Assembly (NCBI GenBank): GCA_030642205.1
Contig: DAOWOF010000148.1
Coordinates: forward strand, 1-6,077
Direction of reading: 5' to 3'
Length of the DNA stretch: 6,077 nucleotides
Source of the DNA: Desulfobacteraceae bacterium
GTDB lineage: Bacteria > Desulfobacterota > DSM-4660 > Desulfatiglandales > Desulfatiglandaceae
Below the pieces are notes generated by a model. It saw only the letters and a list, made by a program, of their open reading frames with translations, was not told where the DNA came from and ran no database searches. Numbering within the stretch: the stretch's first letter is position 1; each line of letters starts with the position of its first letter. This document shows, piece by piece, positions 1-4,683 of this stretch. Position numbers and translations under genes: made by a program.

Positions 1-1
1 A

Positions 2-58
2 TGTTTGCTTTGTTTGGGCATGGCCTTTTTTTTGGGTGTTCAATTTGTCTCTCTTTAA
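2..58 (+). CDS. Possible 3' end of a membrane protein gene (partial)
   Basis: Reading from base 2, the frame is open to a TAA at 56-58 and gives a short hydrophobic stretch ending GMAFFLGVQFVSL, which looks like a terminal transmembrane helix. The other two + frames across this stretch are also open and hydrophobic because the DNA is T-rich, so the choice of frame is weak. The gene would begin outside the window and its family cannot be told from 18 residues. Treat this as a hint that an upstream membrane protein gene ends here, not as a firm call. Confidence 0.2.
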   Translation, partial: CLLCLGMAFFLGVQFVSL

Positions 59-230
59 ATATTTAATCAATATTTTTTTGTAAGGCTCAATGTATACTTG
101 CAATCAGTTCTGGCAGGTATTTGCGCGACAGTTTGAAGGAAGAATATAAATGCCTTAAATTGGCCTTCAAAAGTCATTAAATCTTTAACACATCCTGACC
201 AAAAATTGCTAATTTACAATATATTAATAC

Positions 231-358
231 CATAACTTATACAGGTCATTTTTACAAGCGGGGTAAAGAAAAAACAGCAATTCTCGATGGGCCATAATAA
301 ATATCGGGATGATACATCATATACTCATATTAACGCAGTGTATGGTTTAATGAACTGA
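231..358 (+). pseudogene. Decayed C-terminus of a tyrosine recombinase (integrase), frameshifted
   Basis: The frame from 263 to the TGA at 356-358 encodes GHNKYRDDTSYTHI, preceded by KKKQQFSM. This fits the catalytic C-terminal signature of phage/integron-type tyrosine recombinases (xQxLLGHxxxxTTxxYTHV): the Gly-His pair and the Tyr nucleophile nine residues after the His have the family spacing, followed by Thr-His-Ile. In a neighbouring frame, 231-263 reads HNLYRSFLQAG, resembling the family's H-x-L-R-H / HLLEAG segment. The two parts would join if the four-G run at 260-263 had one more G. The Arg-His of the catalytic box is not clearly kept, and no N-terminal domain is visible upstream, where stops occur at 225-227 and 233-235. 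This is seen by eye only; a chance resemblance is possible but the motif is specific. Confidence 0.45.
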
Positions 359-402
359 ATTCAGATCCTTCTTCTCTCTCCTGCCCAGGCTTATCCGCCT
401 GC

Positions 403-419
403 CTGTTGATGGCCTTTTT
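403..419 (+). repeat. Partial copy of a hairpin-type repeat (related to 3023-3053)
   Basis: The 17 bases CTGTTGATGG-CCTTTTT match 3023-3040 except for one missing A. Both copies follow pyrimidine-rich DNA. The copy at 3023 has a matching right arm (GTCCATCAA) that makes a hairpin; here the right arm has been lost or diverged, since the bases after the T-run read GTGAGATAATATA. It looks like the degenerate member of a short repeat family, inferred from only two instances. Confidence 0.4.
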
Positions 420-479
420 GTGAGATAATATAGCTTTTCACAAGTCCCTTATTATATAGTATTCGGGATCTTCGTTGTT

Positions 480-499
480 CGGTAATTATATAATTGCCG
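480..499. repeat. 20-bp near-perfect palindrome
   Basis: CGGTAATTAT and ATAATTGCCG are inverted copies of one another, with a single T/G position breaking perfect symmetry; a flanking T-A pair (479/500) extends it. There is no loop, so it resembles a dimeric protein-binding site or a cruciform-prone sequence more than an RNA terminator. It contains a TATAAT hexamer (489-494), but no -35 partner lies at the proper distance. The function is unknown. Confidence 0.4.
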
Positions 500-583
500 A
501 TCTTGCAAATAAAAAAGACCATGTTCCTAAATTTTTTTGATATATACAATTGAATGAGTGTTATTGTAAGGTAACTGGCATCT

Positions 584-741
584 GAATGAAAACTAGGATT
601 TTTCGAAGTCTGTGCTCATCTGTCAAGGCCAAGGAAGAAAATTTTAACAGCAGGAATACATTGGGTGTTTTGAGTATTAAAATTTTTATCTGACGCGGAG
701 ATTGGTAAAAAAGGCAGTTTTCCTTCGGGTACCAATTAGAT
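584..741 (+). repeat. Interspersed intergenic repeat, copy A (158 bp)
   Basis: This stretch recurs at 1378-1494 in the same orientation. Both copies begin GAATGAAAACTAG. Copy A then has 44 bases (597-640) that are replaced by three in copy B. From 641 to 741 the two align without gaps to 1394-1494 with about 74 of 101 bases identical by hand count; the best block is 641-685, about 39 of 45. Copy A ends about 25 bases before the lipoprotein ATG. There is no transposase, and no terminal inverted repeats were seen. It looks like a non-coding repeat family, possibly a small non-autonomous element. Confidence 0.75.
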
Positions 742-750
742 AATTGACTC

Positions 751-758
751 AAAGGAGG
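751..758 (+). promoter_or_regulatory. Strong ribosome binding site of the lipoprotein gene
   Basis: AAAGGAGG lies eight bases before the ATG at 767, an ideal Shine-Dalgarno sequence and spacing. It fixes the lipoprotein start and contrasts with rimO and the polyprenyl synthase gene, which have none or only weak ones. Confidence 0.85.
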
Positions 759-766
759 AACTAATA

Positions 767-1372
767 ATGTGGAATGAGAAAAACTTTTTTAAAAGGCCTT
801 TATTTGTTTTAATTTGTTCTTTGTTTATCTTTTCTTGCTCAACTCTTCCGGAATTGAAGGTTAATTATAAACTTCCATCTGAGCATGGATTATTAAACGG
901 CAAGAAGATTATCTTGATTGTTAAGGATAACAGAAGTTCAGAGGTTTTTATCGCGGAAGGAGCCCTGAAGGATTTTAAAAATTATTCCGGGGATATTTCT
1001 TATAGTGTTGCTAAACCGGATGAACCCGGTTTTAAGATTGGATTGTATAAGCTGATACCAATGATTAGAGAATGTTTTGAGAGACGCTTGAAGTTTCTTG
1101 GTCTGGAGATTTGTGATGAAAATCTACAGGGTATTCCAACCATAACAATTTTACTTAATGATTTTACTCTTGACCTGGTAAATCGTAAATGGGAAGCAAA
1201 AATAGCTTATCAGGCGAGGTTTATTGCAAATGGTGAAGGTGAAAAAGTACAAAGTATTAGTGGGCAGGCCGAACGTTTAAAGCTGCTGGGCCAAAAGGAG
1301 GCTGGCAGATTATTAGGCGAATTGCTAAGTGATCTGATTAACAAACTGGATATTGTTAATTTTTTTAAATAG
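767..1372 (+). CDS. Predicted outer-membrane lipoprotein, YajG-like in layout
   Basis: This 201-residue protein has a classic lipoprotein signal: a basic N-region (Lys5, Lys9, Arg10), a hydrophobic core at residues 11-22 and a lipobox-like IFSC with Cys24 as the expected lipidated residue. Ser25 follows, so by the +2 rule it would go to the outer membrane. The mature part holds a predicted beta-strand with the VKDNRSS motif near residue 52, a middle helical stretch with Arg/Glu (near residues 95-112), a strand pair around NDFTLDLVNRKWEAKIAYQ (residues 125-143), and a helical C-terminus ending in Phe-Lys. The arrangement recalls YajG/Lipoprotein_16 proteins, but I do not recognise it firmly and its role is unknown. 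The start is set by an excellent ribosome binding site. A repeat copy precedes it and another follows five bases after its stop; no terminator is visible, so it may be read through into rimO. Confidence 0.85.
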   Translation: MWNEKNFFKRPLFVLICSLFIFSCSTLPELKVNYKLPSEHGLLNGKKIILIVKDNRSSEVFIAEGALKDFKNYSGDISYSVAKPDEPGFKIGLYKLIPMIRECFERRLKFLGLEICDENLQGIPTITILLNDFTLDLVNRKWEAKIAYQARFIANGEGEKVQSISGQAERLKLLGQKEAGRLLGELLSDLINKLDIVNFFK

Positions 1373-1377
1373 TGCCC

Positions 1378-1494
1378 GAATGAAAACTAGAAGATTTTAA
1401 CCGCAGAAATACATTAAGTATTTTGAGGATTAAAATTTGAGACTGACGCAGAAATTGGGGCAATCAACCGTTTTTGTTCAGGAACTAAATTGAT
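1378..1494 (+). repeat. Interspersed intergenic repeat, copy B (117 bp)
   Basis: This is the second, shorter copy of the repeat at 584-741, in direct orientation. It lacks 41 net bases between its GAATGAAAACTAG start and the shared ATTTTAAC segment. It starts five bases after the lipoprotein stop codon and ends 25 bases before the rimO ATG, so it makes up most of the 147-base gap. An 83-codon antisense frame (1414-1665) crosses it but mostly shadows rimO and is not credible as a gene. Any rimO transcript starting upstream of 1494 would carry this element. Confidence 0.75.
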
Positions 1495-1508
1495 GAATTT
1501 AAACCTTA

Positions 1509-1514
1509 TATAAT
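1509..1514 (+). promoter_or_regulatory. Perfect -10 hexamer next to the rimO start
   Basis: TATAAT sits five bases before the rimO ATG. A transcript starting at the usual distance downstream would begin at or within a base or two of the ATG, which would give a leaderless mRNA. No good -35 hexamer lies 16-18 bases upstream (the region reads ACTAAATT) and there is no extended -10 TGn, so in such AT-rich DNA this may be chance. Confidence 0.3.
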
Positions 1515-1519
1515 TATTT

Positions 1520-2851
1520 ATGACAGAAAAAACAAATGTATTCCTAATCAGTCTGGGCTGTTCAAAAAATTTGGTAGATAGTGAACATCTACTGGGATTT
1601 ATTAGGGCAAGTGGGAATAATATAGTATCAAACCTTGAGAAAGCTGAAAAAGTCGTTATCAACACATGTGGGTTTATTCAACCTGCTGTGGAAGAAAGCA
1701 TTGATACGATTCTACAGATGGTTGATTTGAAGGAAAAGGGCAAATTGAAGAGGTTGGTGGTGACGGGGTGTTTTGTTCAGCGCTATGGATATAAATTATT
1801 AAAAGAAATTCCAGAGGTTGATGCCTGGTTAGGGCCAGGAGAGTTAGACAGGATTTCCACTGTTCTTAATCAATCCTGTCCTGCCCACCTTTACGTAAAA
1901 AAGCCGGTTTTTCTGGCCGATCATACAACCCCCAGGATTTATTCAACACCTTTTTATACGGCCTATCTAAAGATCGCTGAGGGCTGTTCCAGTGGATGTA
2001 CCTATTGCCTGATCCCGAAATTAAGGGGGCCTTTCAGGAGCAGGGCCATTGGTTCATTGATAAAAGAAGCCAGGAAAATGGTTTTGGCAGGTGTAAAGGA
2101 GATCAACCTTATAGCGCAAGATATAACCATGTATGGCAGTAATCCTGGAAGTTCAGGTACCTTGGAGGATCTACTGGAGGAATTATTGGCAATCGATGGC
2201 CTTTCATGGATTAGGTTGCAATATTGTAATCCTGCCAGGATATCTGAGCGTCTATTGGATCTTATTGAAGAAAATGATGCTATTTGTCCTTATCTTGATA
2301 TTCCGCTTCAACATGTGAATCCTAATATCCTGGCATCTATGGGCAGAGATGATCTTAAAGAAAGTCCTTTAGAATTGCTTGAACGGATTAGGTCAAGGAA
2401 AAGACGGATAAGTCTGCGGACTACTTTGATGGTCGGTTTTCCCGGAGAAACTGAGGCTATTTTTGAAGAGCTGTATGATTTTGTTAAATGGGCATGTTTT
2501 GATCATTTGGGTGTTTTTATTTTTAGCCCGGAAAAGGGAACTCGGGCTGCTCGCATTAAGTCAGAACTTGAGAATGGTAAAGCAGAGCAAAGGAGAGATC
2601 AAATTATGCAGCTTCAGCGCCTGCTTTTAGAAGAGACCCGGCAGCGGATGGTCGGGCAAAAAATACCTGTATTAATTGAGGAGTATTGTTCTGAGACTGA
2701 TTTATTGTTAAAGGGGAGGACTGCTACTATGGCACCTGAAGTGGATGGACAGGTGTTGATTAATAAAGGGAATGGGATTGAAGGTGAAATTATGCCAGTT
2801 CTTATAAGAGAGGCATATGCCTATGATTTGATTGGGGAGCTTTGTGCTTAA
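1520..2851 (+). CDS. rimO: Ribosomal protein S12 methylthiotransferase RimO
   Basis: RimO is a radical-SAM enzyme with two [4Fe-4S] clusters that adds a methylthio group to a conserved aspartate of ribosomal protein S12. The 443-residue length is typical. The N-terminal MTTase domain opens with LISLGCSKNLVDSE, and its cluster cysteines are Cys14, Cys50 (NTCGF) and Cys84 (TGCF). The radical-SAM motif CxxxCxxC is Cys156-Cys160-Cys163, followed by IPKLRGPFRSR. A C-terminal TRAM domain starts near residue 378 and contains GRTATMAPEVDG (399-410); this 'AP-x-x-DG' form separates RimO from the tRNA enzyme MiaB. All expected catalytic residues are present. The start is firm because an in-frame TAA lies at 1511-1513, yet there is no Shine-Dalgarno sequence. 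It is a cytoplasmic housekeeping function, apparently unrelated to its neighbours. Confidence 0.95.
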   Translation: MTEKTNVFLISLGCSKNLVDSEHLLGFIRASGNNIVSNLEKAEKVVINTCGFIQPAVEESIDTILQMVDLKEKGKLKRLVVTGCFVQRYGYKLLKEIPEVDAWLGPGELDRISTVLNQSCPAHLYVKKPVFLADHTTPRIYSTPFYTAYLKIAEGCSSGCTYCLIPKLRGPFRSRAIGSLIKEARKMVLAGVKEINLIAQDITMYGSNPGSSGTLEDLLEELLAIDGLSWIRLQYCNPARISERLLDLIEENDAICPYLDIPLQHVNPNILASMGRDDLKESPLELLERIRSRKRRISLRTTLMVGFPGETEAIFEELYDFVKWACFDHLGVFIFSPEKGTRAARIKSELENGKAEQRRDQIMQLQRLLLEETRQRMVGQKIPVLIEEYCSETDLLLKGRTATMAPEVDGQVLINKGNGIEGEIMPVLIREAYAYDLIGELCA

Positions 2852-2858
2852 ATTTTCT

Positions 2859-2887
2859 TTGACAATAAGGGCATTTACCTTTATGCT
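2859..2887 (+). promoter_or_regulatory. Possible promoter for the polyprenyl synthase gene
   Basis: A perfect -35 TTGACA (2859-2864) is followed after 17 bases by TATGCT (2882-2887), a four-of-six match to the -10 consensus. It begins eight bases after the rimO stop and would give a leader of about 200 bases ahead of the synthase gene, including the hairpin at 3026-3053. A second TTGACA at 2896-2901 has no matching -10. This is by pattern only. Confidence 0.3.
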
Positions 2888-3022
2888 TAAGTGTTTTGAC
2901 ATCAAGGCATGCGTAGCTTGTCACCTCGTTTGCATGTTACCATAATTTTGATAAATTTGTAAAAAAATTGCCTTGTACCTTTTTACCCTGCAGGGGAGGG
3001 TTGTCTCTTTCCCTTCTTCGGT

Positions 3023-3053
3023 CTGTTGATGGACCTTTTTACGAGTCCATCAA
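3023..3053 (+). repeat. Hairpin-forming short repeat upstream of the polyprenyl synthase gene
   Basis: TTGATGGAC (3026-3034) and GTCCATCAA (3045-3053) form a perfect 9-bp stem around the 10-base loop CTTTTTACGA. The left arm and loop start match 403-419. Only a weak T/A-rich tail (TATTTAAAAAC) follows, so it is not a convincing terminator, although it could end or slow transcription from rimO. It ends 46 bases before the ATG at 3100. Because the paired sequence is kept here and its left half is seen elsewhere in the window, it looks like a dispersed repeat. Confidence 0.6.
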
Positions 3054-3099
3054 TATTTAAAAACTCTTTAAAGATTTATTGAAAGTAATTTGGCTAAAA

Positions 3100-4071
3100 A
3101 TGGCTCAAAAGAACACTGTTTTGGCACAATATAATCATCATTTTAAAAGAATCAATGACGAATTGGACTTGCTTCTTAGTTCCAGAATTCCTCTGATTGA
3201 GGATATTGGCACCCATTCACTTTTGGGGCCGGGCAAGAGGCTGCGTCCACTTTTATTTATCCTTGTATGTGAACTGTGTAATTATTCCAAGAAGGATTTG
3301 TATTGCCTTTCTACGATCTTTGAGTGTATCCATACTGCATCCCTGCTTCACGATGATGTATTGGATAATGCGGAGATAAGGCGTAAAAAACCTACGGCCA
3401 ATCATCTTTGGGGAAATCATGCTGCTGTTCTTGAAGGTGATTTTCTCCATACAACCGCTATTGCCATGTCGATTGAATCCGAAAATATATTATTCATTAA
3501 AAGGGTAAACAATGCTACTAAAAAAATGACTGAAGGACAGATCCTGGAATTGATTCATACTGATGATTGGGAAATTTCCAAAAAGGATTATTTGAGGATT
3601 ATAACAGGGAAGACAGCAATCCTGATTTCGGCTGCCTGTTCATGTGGGGCGATTATCTCGGGCGCTGATTTACAGGTAGTGGAGAAACTCGGCAATTATG
3701 GATTAAATCTGGGAATAGCCTTTCAGTTAATGGATGATGTTTTGGATTATAGTTCCACTGAAGAGGTATTTGGTAAATCAGTGGGTAAAGATATTCAAGA
3801 AGGGAAGATAACTCTTCCTCTAATATACACACTGGATGCCTTGGATATAACTGAAAGAAAACGCTTAGAGACCCTCTGTAAAGATCCAAAAGAAGAAGCC
3901 TGCCTTTATTTGATTGATTTTGTCAGGAAAAGTGGTTCCATGGAGCGGATTCGGGAGGAGGCGCAACAATATGTCGATGAAGCTATCCTGTGCCTGGACA
4001 GCTTTCCTGCCTCGAATGTTAAAGATTCTTTTCAGCAGTTGAGCCAGTTTGTTATTGATAGGCACTATTGA
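3100..4071 (+). CDS. All-trans polyprenyl diphosphate synthase (IspB/HepT-like)
   Basis: This enzyme extends allylic diphosphates with isopentenyl diphosphate to make a long-chain polyprenyl diphosphate, in this context probably the menaquinone side chain. The 323 residues show the family landmarks in order: GKRLRP (45-50), which binds IPP; the first Asp-rich motif DDVLD (85-89) in LLHDDVLDNAEIRR, which binds Mg-diphosphate; GQ and K around 147 and 171; the second Asp-rich motif DDVLD (212-216); and GKSVGKDIQEGKITLP (225-240). Ala80, five residues before the first motif, is small, which in this family fits a long-chain product rather than FPP or GGPP. I chose ATG 3100; a TTG at 3079 would add seven residues. 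Neither start has a strong ribosome binding site. The exact chain length, and hence octaprenyl or heptaprenyl naming, cannot be read from sequence. Confidence 0.92.
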   Translation: MAQKNTVLAQYNHHFKRINDELDLLLSSRIPLIEDIGTHSLLGPGKRLRPLLFILVCELCNYSKKDLYCLSTIFECIHTASLLHDDVLDNAEIRRKKPTANHLWGNHAAVLEGDFLHTTAIAMSIESENILFIKRVNNATKKMTEGQILELIHTDDWEISKKDYLRIITGKTAILISAACSCGAIISGADLQVVEKLGNYGLNLGIAFQLMDDVLDYSSTEEVFGKSVGKDIQEGKITLPLIYTLDALDITERKRLETLCKDPKEEACLYLIDFVRKSGSMERIREEAQQYVDEAILCLDSFPASNVKDSFQQLSQFVIDRHY

Positions 4072-4466
4072 TGCTTCGCAGATGGAATTCCCGCAAGATA
4101 AAAAAAATCAAACAAGCGATGACATATTTTTGAAAACCTTATGGGCATTTCGGCCCAAACAACAAACACATACAATCGAAATGAGAAATATATACAGTTG
4201 AAGGCTGGAACAATTTGTTTCGTCACTTTATTGCAAGACTTAGAAGGAAGACTAAATGCTCTACAGTAAAGGCAATAAAAGGCTTTAGTATCCCTTTATG
4301 CTTCTAATGGTCAAATAAAATGACAGCCTTCCGGGCATGCTAAATTAACAATTCCAGAAATCGAATAGTTTTATTTCTGCAAGAGGTTCTCATAAAAAAA
4401 TATTATAGTGGTTTTATTAATTGGTTGAATCAAAATATGTTTATTTTTGCTTAAGAACCCTAACTT
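4072..4466. other. 395-base AT-rich stretch with no convincing gene
   Basis: This is the first part of the long gap before sat. Two short + frames are open: 4082-4201 (39 residues, MEFPQDKKNQ...) and 4141-4269 (42 residues, ending LLQDLEGRLNALQ). They overlap in different frames, neither has a Shine-Dalgarno sequence, and I recognise neither. There is also an ATG (4071-4073) overlapping the synthase stop as TGATG, which reads only 20 codons. Small hairpins occur at 4142-4157 (TGGGC/GCCCA) and 4355-4379 (CAGAAAT/ATTTCTG), with no T-run after either. It could be the decayed start of a former downstream gene, but nothing proves that. Confidence 0.5.
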
Positions 4467-4482
4467 TGTGAAAAAGATCACA
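4467..4482 (+). promoter_or_regulatory. CRP/FNR-family operator-like palindrome upstream of sat
   Basis: TGTGA-AAAAGA-TCACA is a perfect TGTGA-N6-TCACA inverted repeat, the classic half-site pattern of the CRP/FNR superfamily. It lies seven bases upstream of a TTGACA (4490-4495). Comparative work on sulfate reducers has linked a family member, HcpR, to a motif of this type and to sulfate-reduction genes in Desulfovibrio; this is from memory. Its centre would be near -50 relative to the expected start, and whether it activates or represses cannot be told. Confidence 0.6.
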
Positions 4483-4489
4483 CTTTTTC

Positions 4490-4517
4490 TTGACATGCCT
4501 TAAAAAAAAGATAATAG
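4490..4517 (+). promoter_or_regulatory. Candidate sat promoter
   Basis: The -35 TTGACA (4490-4495) is a perfect consensus. The -10 is less certain: GATAAT (4510-4515) matches five of six bases but leaves only a 14-base spacer, while TAATAG (4512-4517) has a 16-base spacer but matches just three. An imperfect core with an operator-like palindrome just upstream would fit an activator-dependent promoter. It implies a leader of about 160 bases before sat. Confidence 0.45.
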
Positions 4518-4593
4518 TTCCACCGAATGATTATAAGAAACCAGTGAAATCATATCTAATAAATTATTTATGGGCTAATAAGAAGCACATCAA

Positions 4594-4627
4594 CCGGCCG
4601 AGGAGGATAAACCCTGCCTGGGGCTGG
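4594..4627 (+). promoter_or_regulatory. GC-rich hairpin in the sat leader
   Basis: In an otherwise AT-rich leader, CCGGCC (4594-4599) pairs with GGCTGG (4622-4627) with one G-T pair. Inside it, AGGAGG (4601-4606) pairs with CCT-CCT (4613-4615 and 4617-4619), with one bulged G and the loop ATAAAC. That gives about 12 base pairs. It buries a Shine-Dalgarno-like AGGAGG that has no start codon of its own. No T-run follows, so it is not a terminator. It may stabilise the mRNA or bind a regulator; I do not recognise a known riboswitch. Confidence 0.45.
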
Positions 4628-4668
4628 AATCAGTAGAGTGACTTTTATTAAATAATCAAACCTACTTT

Positions 4669-4675
4669 AAGGAGG
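4669..4675 (+). promoter_or_regulatory. Ribosome binding site that sets the sat start
   Basis: AAGGAGG lies eight bases before ATG 4684. It overlaps the in-frame GTG at 4675-4677, so that GTG is part of the binding site and cannot be the start codon. Confidence 0.9.
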
Positions 4676-4683
4676 TGTTAATT

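Larger units (their letters stand above)
59..766. other. 708-base AT-rich region without an intact gene
   Basis: No reading frame here looks like an intact protein gene on either strand. What can be picked out is listed separately: a probable integrase remnant (231-358), a partial hairpin-element sequence (403-419), a palindrome (480-499), a repeat copy (584-741) and the lipoprotein ribosome binding site (751-758). A small hairpin, CAGGC/GCCTG, lies at 386-401. I found no convincing paired -35/-10 promoter for the lipoprotein gene. The 63-codon minus-strand frame at 561-752 lies almost wholly inside the repeat and is not supported as a gene. The mixture suggests a decayed, repeat-collecting stretch. 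Confidence 0.6.

Noticed and set aside
287..358. A 23-residue small protein starting at ATG 287
   Set aside because: There is no ribosome binding site, and the residues are better explained as the C-terminal end of a decayed tyrosine recombinase.
561..752. Minus-strand frame of 63 codons
   Set aside because: It lies almost wholly within repeat copy A. The same reading frame is not kept in copy B, so it is not under coding constraint.
3079..3099. TTG at 3079 as the start of the polyprenyl synthase
   Set aside because: The seven extra residues are not needed by the family, TTG is a rare start and no better ribosome binding site precedes it. It cannot be fully excluded.
3653..4065. Antisense frames of 78 and 66 codons across the polyprenyl synthase gene
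   Set aside because: They are opposite conserved catalytic sequence, have no ribosome binding site and no recognisable family.
4142..4157. TGGGC/GCCCA hairpin as terminator of the polyprenyl synthase gene
   Set aside because: The stem is only five pairs and is followed by AAACAAC, not a T-run.
4675..4683. GTG at 4675 as the start of sat
   Set aside because: The G of the GTG belongs to the AAGGAGG ribosome binding site, and ATG 4684 has ideal spacing and gives the expected N-terminus.
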